Counted from the stretch's first letter, positions 24,133-37,188 are shown. The stretch: 64,000 nucleotides of DNA from Carnegiea gigantea (GCA_029747015.1 JAKOGI010000185.1:397501-461500); one strand, 5' to 3'. Notes: a model not told the origin generated them from the sequence alone. Program-made: numbers and translations.

Positions 24133-25307
24133 GATGCATAGGATTGTTGGTCAATCCTCATATATAAGGAGGAGACTATTGTAATAAAATATTAAGAATT
24201 TTGAAATATATTTTTCTGAATTTTAAATCTGAGGATGCTACAAACCGATAAATATTATTTTTAGAAGTAGTCTAATTTGATAATTATGAACCTTAGCACC
24301 AGTAATGATTTTTGTTTTAGTCCTTTCTCTAATTTACGTAATTAAACAGTTGTCAACTATCTAGTTACTTCTCTCTATTGATTTCTATTATTCGTAAGTC
24401 ATACCATGACAGCAAATTAAACTCTATACAAGTAAATGGATCTAAATTAAGTACTTAAACATTAAAAGTACTAGGGTTATACTCCTACGATGTAAGGGTG
24501 TGAGTTAAATAATTTTTTAATATATTATTAAGGGAATAGTTTTTTTAATAAAAAAGCAAATAATAAATTGATGTATTATATTATTTTGTTGATACAAAAA
24601 TAAAGTGAATCTCTTTTAGTTTTTTTCTCTACTAATAACATACTTTTTTATTCTTAATTAATATCTAACTCACTTTTTTGTTGTGTTTGCATCATTAAAA
24701 CATATATATTTTATGACTAAATTTTATTATTAAATAATAGAAATGTATGACAGAAGTTATCTTATTAAATAGAATTAATATTGTATTAAATTTACATTCA
24801 TTCTATATAGTCTTTTCTTTTTATTTTAAATCTCATGTAACACCCTATGTTGCATTAAAGTATTTCTTATGGCTATTCACTCCTATATGGCAAGCTTACG
24901 TGTCGCTAATAAAGACAAATAAATATTCTGACAAGGAGAGAATATATACGAAAATACTAGACTTAACACAACCACAAGGTCCACAACCATCTGCTTTCAG
25001 ATTTAAACATCAAGACTGAGTCATATATATATCTTAAGTATAAAATTTAAAAATACTGATAAAACTGAAATTAACATTTAGATATCTATATGCACATTTT
25101 TATCTCACGAATAATCAAATCCATTGGAATTAATTGACCACAAAGAAATGAAAAATTGATCCAAACAAATGGGCTAAGGAAGATTGCTGAAAACCCAAAC
25201 TAAGATGGACAATTACCAGAAAATGGGAAAACAAATGACAAGTACAAAAATATCTGCTATTTCCAACGAGTTTACCATTTCCAACGGTTCCACCTATTTC
25301 TGATGGA
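24133..25307. other. Intergenic spacer between the two reductase copies
   Basis: AT-rich, no gene seen. The part near 24940-25030 (CACAACCACAAGGTCCACAA) recurs at about 35150. The part at 23890-24180 recurs at 34360-34470 and 35815-35885, so this spacer is a member of a small duplicated family. Confidence 0.7.
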
Positions 25308-28267
25308 TCATGTAAATGTTGATAGCTTGACTCTGGGTGGATTCACTAGGCATATGTCAAGGAAACTATCAATGGAGGTGTACTCATAATCAGGGTATAG
25401 TGCAGACGCTTCTAAATCATCTTCCTTGAGATCGAAGGTCATTTGGTCACCTCTCACGAATATGCTATGGACTATTGCCATAGGAATATTCATAGGATGC
25501 GGCAGCGCTGCTCAAAAAACTTGATTTGTTACACAAATAAACAAAGGAATTAAGAATTATACACACGTGTGCATACATATATGTACGTATATATTAGTAA
25601 TTAGCATGACCTTTAGAGTGCCATATATGATAAGTCTTACTCTGACTGAGCATGATGAGTTGATCCTCAGGAACATAAGTTTTGGGGAGAATCTGGGCAG
25701 TTTTTTGCTCCCAAGAGGAAATGACATCAAGCTGAGATGCAATGTTTCTAGGAGGCCTTACGATGAGGACTTTATTAAGGGTCCTAGGATCGGCTGCTGC
25801 TCTTATGGTGTAGGCTGCTACATCACCTTCATAGTTCCACACAGCTGTCATGCAAGACATGTTCAAATTATACGTTAGCATACAATATTTATTAGAATTT
25901 ACCGATTGGGCGTACTATGGGCATGGTTCAATCTGTGTGTACTGCTTCATGCCTCCATCGTAATTAACCAACCCCTAGCTGCTTGATTAGATAGTTTAAT
26001 ACACGAACAAGGTGCAGATGGCATACCATATACATGAGAATTTACCAGTTAGGCCTTCTTTGGGCATGGTTTAATATGTGTGTACTCCTCCATAGCTTAT
26101 AAGGATCCCACCTCATTAATAGGTAGTTCATATCTAGGGATGGCAATGGAGCGGGTACGGGGCGGGCTGAGCTATACCCTTACCCATACCCGTACCCGTA
26201 CCCATCGGATATTAAAAAATAAAACTTGTACCCGTACCCATCGGGTTTTGCGGGTTTTATTAGAGTTCATATAAAAAGTGAAAATTAATACCCATATGAA
26301 ACTCATATCCAAGTACGATATATGTTTTTGTCATTATAAGATTGCAAAGTTGTGATATTTTGGGAATATGTTGTTTCGCAATATGAAATCAAATACATTA
26401 TTGACTAATTTTTTTGTTAGAACAATTTGGATTGAACTTAAACCGGAAAAATAGTAATCGAAAATAATTTTTTCTTATTATAAAAACGAGTACGGGCAGG
26501 GTACGGGTATGGGGGGGTGAGAGCTATACCCATACCTGTATCTATACACATATCCATTTTTCAATACCTGCCCCATACCCATTTAAAACCTATTTTCATC
26601 ACCCATTTAGGTTTTAAATGGGGCGGATTTTGACATTTTAAATGAGTACGGGTTTTCATATCAATCTTGGATCCGCATCTAGGAGTGGGTCCGCTTAACA
26701 ATTCAAACAGAAACGAAAATTCCACCTTTACAATTTAATTCAATTGTGACATTGTGAATTGAATAATAGTACAGAGTTAAAAGAATAGACCGATTAACCT
26801 TCTAAGCGAAACAACGTCAATGATACAACTACCAAAGGCAATCTTAGGTGAAAACCTCTCATTTAAAGTTTAAACTGATTGTGGGATCCAACACCACATC
26901 AATTCGCATTTATTACGCCCTTAGTATCAACCGTCTAACATAATGTCTTTTTTAATTATGAGAATATCTTATCCAAAAATTTGCGAAAAATAGCCAATGA
27001 AGTCTTGACCTAATGATTCATACTGAGACTGCAGTACAAATAATAAATGCCCCACCCCCGCGTGCAAGCCATTTGTGGCTTATTTGAACCCAGAAAAAAT
27101 GAAACTTGCTTATTTTTGGGTATAGATCATATCTTACCCTTGGTCGTCCCGCTTCCATAAACAGCCACCTCTTGAGGGTTTTTCCGATCATGAGGATGCA
27201 ACACGATATCAACAAAATAGGCAGCCAAAGAATTAGCTGAAACGTAAGTGAAAGGGATTCCAGCAGCTTCAATGGCCCTTCTGACTTTCTTCTTGTTGTC
27301 AAGGAGTGCCTGGAAAGGTGGCAGAGCATCTGCTACTCTATCTACCTCATTTCCATATTCTGATGGCACAAATCTCTGAAATTTTTGCACAAAAGAGGCT
27401 CTAGATTAATGCTTACAAACAAGTTAATAGGGATGATGACGATAAAAGTTGATTAATCACCTCTATGGTGCCTGCGTCTTTCATGGCATTTATTATCTTG
27501 AGTTGATCAAGATGTTGAGGAACTGGTAATGTTGAGATCACAATATTGACTTGTTTGAGAGTCCATACGAGCTTCTCATGATCGTCCAATTCACCCTACA
27601 TATTTTAAATGTTGATCAATTCAATAACCAGAATTAATATTGATCAATTCAATACTGGCTCGATATCTAGATGTAATTACGAAACATTATTGTCACATAC
27701 AAATTTTATTTTTTTTTTTAGGGTGGCTACTACAGGCCTATTGGTCTAACGTTCCTCCCTGCAAAAGGAATGATATGCAAGTAACGGATCCTGGAATTTT
27801 GTACAACAAAGTCGATTTTTAAATTTTTAAGAATTTTATACTACTAATTAATTTGTATGGGCATCCACGTTAAAAATTTGAAGAATTTTTCGACTAGCGG
27901 TATGCATAGACACTGTTAAGTACAATGAGAAGCTGCTATTTCACTTGGGTTGATCTCGTTGGAGCACAAGGCTAATGGGCTCAGTGTTCAGTAACCAATA
28001 AGCGTGTATATTATAATGATACATATAGATATAGATTGAGGGTTTATGTACGTAGTTACATACTTGGACAAGAGTGACTCCCATGGCTCTGAACTCTTTG
28101 AGTGCTTCACTCTTAACATCATGGTCACCTGGGTTCGAGCCGAGGGGACGGGTGTATGCATAGGTTATGTGACCAGCGGCTGCACAAGCTTTCACCATAT
28201 ACACACCTACGTATCCTGTGGCACCAAATATCAACACTTTTTTCTTCACTAGGCCATTGTTATCCAT
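25308..28267 (-). CDS. NADPH-dependent reductase of the isoflavone/pinoresinol/phenylcoumaran reductase (NmrA-like) family
   Basis: The five exons are 28267-28064, 27595-27461, 27375-27138, 25844-25641 and 25507-25308, totalling 981 nt and 326 aa, close to the family's ~310-320. The N-terminus has the Rossmann motif GATGYVG (residues 15-21). Exon 3 has [13 protein letters not shown], then KKKVRRAIE, which holds the conserved lysine of the family (about 141-143), and [14 protein letters not shown]. The C-terminus [20 protein letters not shown] resembles the At4g34540-type subgroup. This points to a lignan, flavonoid or phenylpropene substrate, but the exact reaction cannot be read from sequence. 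Intron 3 carries an hAT-like MITE. A TATA box lies about 105 bp upstream of the ATG. A broken tandem copy lies to the left. Confidence 0.92.
26135..26654. mobile_element. hAT-like MITE, one end eroded, in reductase intron 3
   Basis: The left end TAGGGATGGCAAT is typical of this MITE group. A perfect 8-bp duplication TTCATATC flanks it (26127-26134 and 26655-26662). The interior repeats GGGTACGGG / CCCGTACCC. The right inverted end is missing. The paralogous intron of the broken copy (around 20875-20905) runs continuously across the site, which confirms the insertion. Confidence 0.82.
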
Positions 28268-28370
28268 GGCTTCCTTAATTAAGAACTAGGCAACAAATTC
28301 TTTAAAGATCTGTTCTTTCTTTTCTTGAAGAGGGCTAGAGGATGGTCATAACATCCTGCCAGTCCTCCCC

Positions 28371-28377
28371 ATTTATA
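28371..28377 (-). promoter_or_regulatory. TATA box of the intact reductase gene
   Basis: The minus strand reads TGTTATAAATGGGGAGG, with TATAAAT about 104 bp upstream of the ATG at 28267. This implies a leader of roughly 70-75 nt. Confidence 0.65.
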
Positions 28378-28379
28378 AC

Positions 28380-29089
28380 AAGGTAAAAACTTTAGAAGTA
28401 GCTTTATTTTATTTTTATTTTTTGGTTTCAATTTTTTTGGATGAGTTAGAACTGGCTTAGTTCCTAAAAGGGAAAATTTCCCCATGCAAACCTAGGTTTT
28501 TGGTTTTTGCCATTTTTGGTTTGGTTTTCCCCTCACGTAAATGTAATTATCTTTTGCTATTATTTGACAATTATACCCTTTTTGTTTTATTCCCATTTAA
28601 TACACATTAGTTTCTCTCTCTATAGGTTGTCTATCCTCTCATCTCCCAAGTCTCTGCTCCCTAATCTTTCTGCAATAAGTTGGCGTAATTGAATTCGATT
28701 CTGTTGGTTTTCCATTGAAATTATTACAAGCAATTGGTTCAAGTTTGAGTTCTGTCCTGCCCTGTTTTGATTGTGATGGTTCTAGACTTCTAGTGGTGAC
28801 CTGGGTGATTTCCGGTGAGTCTCTTAGTAGGTGGGTCAAAGAGGTGGTGAGGAGATAGAGTAACTAGCAATGGCTAAAGGAGCAGATGGGGCTTGCCAAA
28901 TTTGCTTTTATTGCTCCAAATTTCTTTTTGCTCTTCACTTCTTAGCGCATGTTTAATTAAAAAGGGCAAGCAATCAATCAAGATAATACTTGTTCTTCCC
29001 AAATGAAGGTACTACCTGCATATAAATAGCGACATATAAAAATACGAAAATTTTCAGTATCACACAACAACATTCCGTACTATACGGTA
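28380..29089. other. Upstream region of the reductase gene
   Basis: No coding region or repeat that I can support. It probably contains the promoter of the leftward reductase gene. Confidence 0.45.
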
Positions 29090-29287
29090 AGCAACGGGCA
29101 ACTATGAAGCTAGTTGTCTATTATCCAAGACCTTAGTCCCATCCCAAGACTTATCTTCTGTCGACTTTAAAAATTTCAAGTTCTGTTTAATCACCTTAGT
29201 CAAGCTCTTCTTTGTTCGTCCTGTACCTATTCTACCCTCAGGGATCTTAATTCATCCTCTTACATCTTTTCACAGGAACATCCACAC
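29090..29287 (-). mobile_element. RTE-type LINE, 3'-terminal part
   Basis: On the minus strand, degraded codons after VDVPVKRCKR match the tail of RTE-clade ORFs (DVPVRRC, then a Trp/Leu-rich end with VLGWD). The fragment continues at 29886-30769 beyond a MITE insertion. Confidence 0.6.
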
Positions 29288-29885
29288 TTAGGGAGGGGAG
29301 TTGCACCTGAACCCGAAAAATCCGGCCCGAATCCGCCCCATTTATAGCGAGTATGGGTACGAAAACTTATAAAAAAATGTGTATGGGGCGGGTATGGATA
29401 TTGTGTTTGAAAATGCGTATGGGTATGGGTATGAATATGGGTATGAATTCTTAAAATCCGTACCCGATTGTGTACCCGATTTGCTAATAAAAGGCGCCCA
29501 AAATACGGTAAAATCCAAAAATAAATGTTTGGCATGAAACTCTAAGTGTATAGTGTTTACTTGTGTAGAAATGAAAAATTAAATTTTTTTACATTTTTTA
29601 CTTTCGTGACTTTATCCGACATGAATTTTAGTAGCGTTGCTTGAAATTGCTAATCAAATATACCGTGTATGCAAATATATGTTGAATATGGATAACACTT
29701 TGCGCACTTTATATATACCTGAATAAAACCTATAAACCCAAAAAATCCGATGGGTATGAGTATGAGTACAACCATCTAAAACCCGATGGGCATGGGCATG
29801 GATATGGGTATGGGTATGACTTTTGAAAATGGGTATGAGTGCGGGTATAGCTCAACCCCCCCGAACCCCCCCCATGTCCATCCCT
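29288..29885. mobile_element. hAT-like MITE inserted in the LINE
   Basis: A perfect 8-bp duplication ATCCACAC flanks it (29280-29287 and 29886-29893). The left end TTAGGGAGGGGAGTTGC and right end ATGTCCATCCCT form imperfect inverted repeats. The interior is made of GGGTATGGGTAT-type repeats. LINE sequence continues on both sides. Confidence 0.82.
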
Positions 29886-30769
29886 ATCCACACTCATTCT
29901 CTTCACATGACCAAACCATCTGAGTCTAGTCTCTCTTATTTTATCTTCTATTAGAGCCACTTTAACTTTGTTTCTAATCACCTTATTCCTAATTCTATCC
30001 ACTCTCGTATAGCTACACATCTATCTAATCATCTTCATCTCTGCCACCATCAATTTTCGAACTTTGGTATTTTTTTATTGGCCAACACTCTGAACCATAT
30101 AACAGAGCAGGTCTAACTACCACATGATGAACTTTATCTTTTAATACTATGGATATCCTTTTATCACACAACATGCCTGAAGCACTCTTCCATTTTTATC
30201 AACCCACTCTTATGCGCTAGCTAATGTCCTTGTTATTATCTCCATTTTGTTGAATGATCGAGTCTAGATATTTAAACTTCTCGATCTTTGGTATCTCCAC
30301 CCCATCAATGATGACTTCTTCCCCATCCTTCTATCTTCCACTGAAACCACAATTTGGATACTCGGTTTTTGATCTGGTTAATCTAAAACCACTAGATTCA
30401 AGTGTATGACTTTTATCGCTTCAACTTATTGTTAACTGCATCTCTAGTCTTATTAATAAGAACAATGTTATCCACAAATAAAATACACCATGATAACTCA
30501 TCTTGAATCTCTCTCATGAGTTCATCCACAACCAAAGTGAAAAGAAATGGGTTTAAAGCGGAACCCTAATGAAGGCCAAGATGAAGGAAAAAGTCATTGG
30601 TGACACATCGTGATATTCTAACACTCGTCCTAACTCCCTCATACATATCCTTAATAATTCGAACATACGCAGGCGACATTGTTTTCTTTTCCAAGCACCT
30701 CCATAACACTTCACGAAGCACTCTATGATAAGCTTTCTCAAGAACTATATATAAACACCATGTGAAGAC
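29886..30769 (-). mobile_element. RTE-type LINE, reverse transcriptase fragment
   Basis: Minus-strand codons, broken by stops and frame changes, give the order expected of a plant RTE element. They read EKAYHRVLREVLWRCLEKK, MSPAYVRIIKDMYEG, FLHLGLH..GSALNPFLF, VVDELMREIQDELSW, a degenerate FVDN in place of the FADD active site, VRPALLYGSECWPIK, and IEDKIRETRLRWFGHVKR. Being 5'-truncated and full of stops, it is inactive. Confidence 0.85.
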
Positions 30770-31646
30770 TAGGGATGATGGTGGGTTATGGATTCAATCC
30801 AGACCTCAGACCCGACCTAAATTAAAGGCCTTGGGTCCAATGAAATGGGATCCGACGGATCTTGAGCGGGTCTGAATCTAGGTTCCTTGGATTAGGTTTG
30901 GGTCTACATCTGAAAATTTGAGACCCGGACTCGACCTAAGATCCGTTTAAGACCCAATTGTAATTTTTTTTTTTAAATGTGGTAATCAATTGGTTAAACA
31001 CACTGAAGTCTAAAGACTCTAAATTAGTAAAGTCATAAGTTGTCTTGCTAGTTATTGAACCACTACCCACCCAACCCACATTATTTTCTCTCTCGACTTG
31101 CATAATTCACCATGATCTGCTATCTGTTTCTCTCTGCACTCTCCTCAGTGCTTAGCCTCAGTCACTCCTCTATCACTTAGTTGCTCATAGTCTCACTCAT
31201 AGTTCCTCACAGGCTCGATCCGGTAAGTCACTCGCACCACTCTCGTGTCTCTCTGCATGCTGCAGTTAGTCAGTCACTCGCACTGCCGTATACTCATATC
31301 ACACGTCTCAGACTTAGATGCACACTCCTTGTCATTGGCCTTCGTCAACAATCGCCCAGACCTCTAATTTTTAGTGTGTAAGACGTAAGTAAGAACACTT
31401 AGGTATGGTATATATTGCTAGAATGTTTTAATGCTAAATATTATGTCTTCTAAATTCAATTCTATGTCTTTAGAAAGTGATGATTTATATTACAATATGG
31501 AAAAAATAAATGTTAATGTGAAAAATATTCAGAACCCGTTCAGAACTCATAGACTCGCCAAACCTAGGTTCTGGGTTCCATCTTTCTATATCCAATGGGT
31601 CTGCGTCCAAGTGGATACAAATAGATCTTATCCATCGCCGACTCTA
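30770..31646. mobile_element. Possible hAT-like non-autonomous element
   Basis: It begins TAGGGATGATGG at the LINE boundary, ends CGACTCTA, and has a similar but imperfect 8-bp flank (GTGAAGAC / GTAAAGAT). The terminal parts are rich in GACCCGACCT-like repeats. The ends are weak, so this is tentative. Confidence 0.45.
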
Positions 31647-33400
31647 GTAAAGATCTTCCTTTTTAACCCTATACTATTCTATGAGCATTCTAAGAATGTA
31701 AATTATCTTTTCATCGATATGTACCTAATATAAAACCAAAGTGGTTCTCTAACACTAAAATATTCTTCTGTAACCTCCTCCCAATCACTCGTTTCCATAA
31801 CTTGATTGTTTAATTGAGCAGCTTTATACATATATATAGAGAGAGAGCAATCACTGTCCAAGTATATTATGTTGTAATTAAAAAAAATTATCTATTTTTG
31901 GAAATATTGATATATATGCATTTCTAATTATATTTTCTTAAATGGTAATTTCCACTGTATTTTTTTCTATAATTATTATTACTATTGTCTGAAAAAAAAA
32001 TGAATGATTTCTCAATTGTTCTGCCCGGGCGCCACCCCCTGGTCCGCCGTGCCTCTTCCCAATCGACGCCTGGACAGGAACTCAAGGCAAGGGTCGCCGT
32101 TGATCAGAGACCATTGTAGCACCTCTATTCTTCATTGATGTTCCTCTCTCCTCTATTCTTCATGAACCCCTCCATGTCTGAGACGTGCCACCCCATGGTT
32201 CAGCGCAGCCACTGGCGATCGACCTTTCCGATGGTGTCCATGGTCGGCGGTTTGACCGTGACTCTGATGGATGGAACCGTGGCTCGTTCCCTTCGTTGCC
32301 TTCCAGGGAGGGAGTATAATAAACCAGCAATGAGTTCGGGGTAATTTTGTCTACGCAAAAAAAAAAAAAAAATGTAAATTCCGAAGCCGCGGCCAGTTGT
32401 GAGATAGCGTTTACTTTTTGCAGCGGGCCCGCAGCCCACCTTATCTCTTCTTAAAAACGATGCAATCTTTTTTTTTTTTGTGGATAAAAAAATGATGCAG
32501 TCTTTTGTTGGAAAACATTCGATTGGCTCCTACCTACTACCTACGCCACCTGTCACTCGAAATTCTGATATTGGACTCTAGCAAGACTAATCCAAGTCGA
32601 AAACTCATCAAAATCGAAAATCTAATTTCATATTTATGAATCCATGCGCAAGTAATCATTTATATATATATATTAGTCCTTTTTCCCATTTTAATTAGAC
32701 AACTCTCTATAGTTTACTTTCTTCTCTATGTTAATTTCTACTATTTATAACATGATTGTAATACACTCAATGTAATTGGATGGATATAAATGAAGTCCTT
32801 CAAATATTAAGACTCCGTTTGATCCTTACAAAATTAGATACAAAGAAAAGTTGAAGGAAAAATGTGAAAAAAGTAGTGAGAAAGTGAGTTTTTTTCTCTT
32901 ATTTGAATTGAGGAAAAAATACAAGAATTCGGATGAAAAATTTGAATGTTAATAAATTACTCGAATCATATTGATATCATCTAGGCAGTGTGAGGTTGGA
33001 AAAAGTTAAGAATTTTTCCCAAAGAAATTTTATCACTTGTTTCTAACAATTATTTCACCTAATTTTCCTCCATATTTTTTTCGTTGAACACAAGAGAAAA
33101 AGTTACTTTCCCTTTTTTTTTCTTTCCATCAAATTTTTCAAATGTCCAAATGGAGTCTAAAGGTGTTACAAGTTGAATTTGCTGGCAATTAGTGAAATAG
33201 AATCTTCTTGAATAGTTGAATTGGCCTTTCCAATAAGCTCATCGTTGGCTACAAGTATCCTCCTAATATTAGTATTGTGACCAGATTTGTTTAACAACTT
33301 GGGTTTAATCATGATTAACCAAAAAAAAAAAGTTTGAGTATCCCTCAAGCTAATCGAACATCTTCCTCGTATCAATAATAGGATTATCGGATGTAACCTG
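31647..33400. other. Gene-free region
   Basis: No gene recognised. A GC-richer patch at about 32020-32340 ends in an A16 run (32357-32372) and might be a retroposed fragment, but I cannot identify it. Confidence 0.4.
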
Positions 33401-34480
33401 TCAGTCGTCAGGAATGACCTTATGTTCGTATATGGCCTGCCGGCTAGCTAGGGGTGGCAATTTCACCTGCACCCGTTGAATATCCATTCCATCCGATCCG
33501 AAAAAGCGGGTGAAAATCCGAAATATATGGACGATGCATGGATGATGGATGATGGTTTGACGGATTGGGTTGAATACGGGTGATGCTCCATCCGACCCAC
33601 CACCCGATCTATCACACGCCTAATCATCCACTTGTTTATCTCCTATTTGCAATGAGTTTACTTTTTATTTTTGTCCTTTAAATTTTACTCATTTGTTTGG
33701 ACAATATATTCTTAATTTTATGATTTTCGTCAAAGTTAATATGATGAATATGATATTTATTCCTTCCGTATACCTAAAATATCTTTTTTAAACTTTTCAA
33801 AAGATAAAGATTACTTTTTTATATAAATTTGCTAACATATTACATATAACTTTTATCACCCGTTTACAACCCGATCCACCCGTTTTTACCCGCAGACGAT
33901 GGATGAATGGATTGATTAGATTTTTGCGGATGATGGGTGGATTGGATGAAGCGGATTAAAGCGGGTGATGGATGAGGAGAACGGTTCACCCAACCCGAGC
34001 CCGATCCATTGCCAGCCCTACGGCTCGCTAGCTAGTGTCATTAATTATCATAAACACAGGACTTAGATTATTCACATGAATATATCTTGCTTTGAATTTT
34101 AAATATCAAGATTGAATCATCTCAGATATAAAGCACTCCCCCCTCCTTAAAAAAACTTTAAAAATGAGTTAGCTCATTAACAAAATCTTGACGTAGTTGT
34201 TAATTAGATATCAAATTTGGTTCTCTGCTCGACTGCATTATAGGCCTTTAAGTCCCAACACCTCTGTCCCCATGACTGTTTTAGTAATTGAGATATGAAG
34301 AAATAGTGATAATACCACGTGCTTTGTCAAAATATATATGTTTCATGCATGTGAACGATATAGAGGATCAACATGTAAAATGCTAACAGAGAGACATTGA
34401 TGCATCGGAATATACTAATATAGGATTGTTTTTCAATTGCCAAGTAAGGAGGAGACTAATGTAATGAAAGCCGCTTGAAT
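33401..34480. repeat. Duplicated reductase-cluster spacer, unit A
   Basis: Landmarks shared in order with unit B (34790-35895) are CGTCAGGAAT, GCTAGTGTCATTAATTATCA, CACAGGACTTAGATTATTCA, TTTGGTTCTCT, TGTTTTAGTAATTGAGAT and GAGGATCAACATG...GGAGGAGACTAATG. The last block also matches 23890-24180 beside the broken reductase copy. The unit is interrupted by a MITE at 33449-34020. Confidence 0.8.
33449..34020. mobile_element. hAT-like MITE, 572 bp
   Basis: Ends TAGGGGTGGCAAT and ATTGCCAGCCCTA are 13-bp inverted repeats with one mismatch. The 8-bp flanks CGGCTAGC / CGGCTCGC differ at one base. Unit B of the spacer (near 34843) has the uninterrupted site. Confidence 0.9.
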
Positions 34481-34789
34481 TGACCTTTCGATGTATTGAG
34501 CAACTTAGTTTAATCATTAATTAGCAGAAGGGGAAAAAAAAAAAAGCAAAGTCTATATCATATTTCTAAGAGTACATGCTTCCATAAGTCACGTCAGCGT
34601 CACTGCCGCCACATATCGAAAGTGGTCTATATAACAAATATATGTTGAAAAATATATACACAGAACAAATAAAAGTATGCACTCATAAATGTGTGATACA
34701 AATTATTGAAAAAGAGGAAGGGCGGTGCCTCTTTGTTTAAAAGGGGACAAAATTTTCCCGTATTATATAATATATAGGATGCAAATGTT

Positions 34790-35895
34790 AGCACGTAACA
34801 CGTCAGGAATTACCTCATATGGTTGGTGTTCTCCTGCCCCGCTAGCAAGCTAGTGTCATTAATTATCAAAAACCCAGGGATTAGATTATTCACATGGATA
34901 ATTATACAAGTTCGTAGTTGACTTTTTTTAAGTAGATCCAAGTAGTTGACTTTAATTAATATTGTCTTCTTATTATAAAATTTCTTCTATCTAAGCAATA
35001 AATTTTTTAAGAATTCTTTGTTCAATACGCAGTAGAAAGGAGAATATTTTTTTAATACTAAGTAAGAAGGAATTTTATTTAGAGATTTTCATTAAAAAAA
35101 ATAAATATTTTGAAACGGAAAGAATATATATGAAAACACTAAATTCAACACAACCACAAGGTTCACAACCATCTATATCTATCGTGCTTTGAAATTTAAA
35201 CATCTAAACATTTTAAGTATAATGTACCCCAAAAATACTCTAAAAATCAGTCACTTCATTAATAAAATATCAAGTTTGGTTCTCTCCTCTCCATTTCATC
35301 ATGGGCCTTTCAGTCTCAACAGCCCCCTAGGGCAGCACTTATATTAAGGTCCCAGATCTATAGATCGATTCAAGATATGCTCATGTGAGTAAATCAAAAT
35401 GCTTAATTTGATACAATAGATTGCTGAAGTACATAAAACAAAATACTCAACTCCATAAATTGGAGAGATAAGAAACAAGCGCGAAGAGAGGAGGACCTGA
35501 AAATAGACACTGTTAATCTCAATGCTTAATACCTAGTTCTAGATATGCCAGATAAAATGAACAATATACAGACAATAAACGTGTCTAACTACACATAAAA
35601 AAAAAAAAAAAAAACCAGTTTCAGTCCAAAAAAGAAATGTCCATGTCATGATATAATTTGTAGCCCCAGGGAATGGAGAACCTTGGTGTTTTAGTAATTA
35701 AGATGCAAAGAAAATAATGTTTATTCTACATACTTTGTTGAAATATATCTATTCATTTTGTATCATATTATGTTATATAGTTGTCTAAAAACGTTGAACA
35801 TATAAATGATGTGGAGGATCAACAATAAAGAAAAATTGACGGATAGGATTGTTTATCGATCACTATATGGGGAGGAGGTTAATTTAACAAAAGGT
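34790..35895. repeat. Duplicated reductase-cluster spacer, unit B
   Basis: This is the second copy of the spacer, without the MITE. Its segment near 35105-35230 (AGAATATATATGAAAACACT, CACAACCACAAGGTTCACAA) also matches 24935-25030 downstream of the intact reductase gene. No reductase exon remains in either unit. Confidence 0.8.
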
Positions 35896-36163
35896 TAGAT
35901 TTAATTAAGAAAAGGTAACCATCTAATAATAAATTTTTTATAAAAACCTATTTGCTACTTGTATATACCAAAAGAAAAACTGATTTAACAAATGACTTCT
36001 TTAAATGTACATAACATTATACTTTTTGAATTTAATCTATATAGTAAAATAGTAAAATTAGAAAATAAATATTCACTCCAGAATCTAGATTGACATTACA
36101 AAGATATAACTCAGATTTACTCTTTGAAAAAAAATTAAAAGTACAAATAAGGTGCAACGTTTA

Positions 36164-36923
36164 GGGTGTGTTTGGTAGGGCTGAAAGTCATTTTCCTAGA
36201 AAACTATTTTTCATGTAAAATGATTTTCAACTCATATTTTCAGTTGTTTAGTAAAAAGGGAAATGAAGTTTCTGGAAAACGAGTTTGATTAGCAAAAAAT
36301 GAACAAAAAGCTAAAAAGAGGCACATTAGTGAAAAAACAAAAATAAGTAAGACATTTAGAAAAATGAAAATGTATACTTTGTTTCTTGGGGAATTATATT
36401 ACAATAGTGGTGTCATTCAGATCAAAGTTGTGACAATATATATATTTGTCAATTTTTCGATCTTACCTACTGCCAACAATTTGATGCTAGCAACGCTTAT
36501 CGATTTCCCACCTTCGAGTAGGAACCCAAATAAAGAAGAGAAAAACCCTACTGAGTTTCTCTATCTTCTTAACCATGACGATAAATTTTCGATGAAATCA
36601 TGGTTGTTAGATTCACAGACATCAGTATCGGTATTGGGATAATACAATTTTGCTAATCTTTAATATGTTATCTTAATATTCGAACTATATATCACTGTCT
36701 TAATTTTCGAACCATATGTCAAGGAAATAGACACGGAAGAGAGAAAGAATATGAAACCGTGTGAACACCAAATAAACGTAAAATTAACTTACGCTTCATT
36801 TAAAGTGAAAATATTTTCCTTCATTCTAGGAAAAATGATTTTCCCCTGAAAACAAATTTACCCTCCTTATTTTACCAAATACCATTAAATGAGAAAATCA
36901 TTTTCACCCCTACCATACACACC
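36164..36923. mobile_element. PIF/Harbinger-like MITE, 760 bp
   Basis: The ends GGGTGTGTTTGGTAGGG and CCCCTACCATACACACC are inverted repeats. They are followed inward by GAAAGTCATTTTCC and its inverse AAAATCATTTTCACC. The 3-bp duplication TTA lies at 36161-36163 and 36924-36926, the preference of PIF/Harbinger elements. It has no transposase. Confidence 0.85.
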
Positions 36924-37188
36924 TTAATAATCATTATAAAGTCAAATAAAGTGAGTAGGATTCGAAATTATTCTTTGAAACCAAACAATAACGTGAACAA
37001 TTACCAAAAATGGGAAAAATGAAATGAGAAGTCGATTACCTACTAAAAACAGAGCAAGCTAAACAATCGAAAGGCCAAAGCAAAATTTATGCAATGGGCA
37101 AAAAATTAAAAAAAGGTGAATAAACCAATTCAGTAAGGTTTTTGAATGAATGGAGAGAGAGGATTAGGGTTTCCTGTTGACTCATAAT

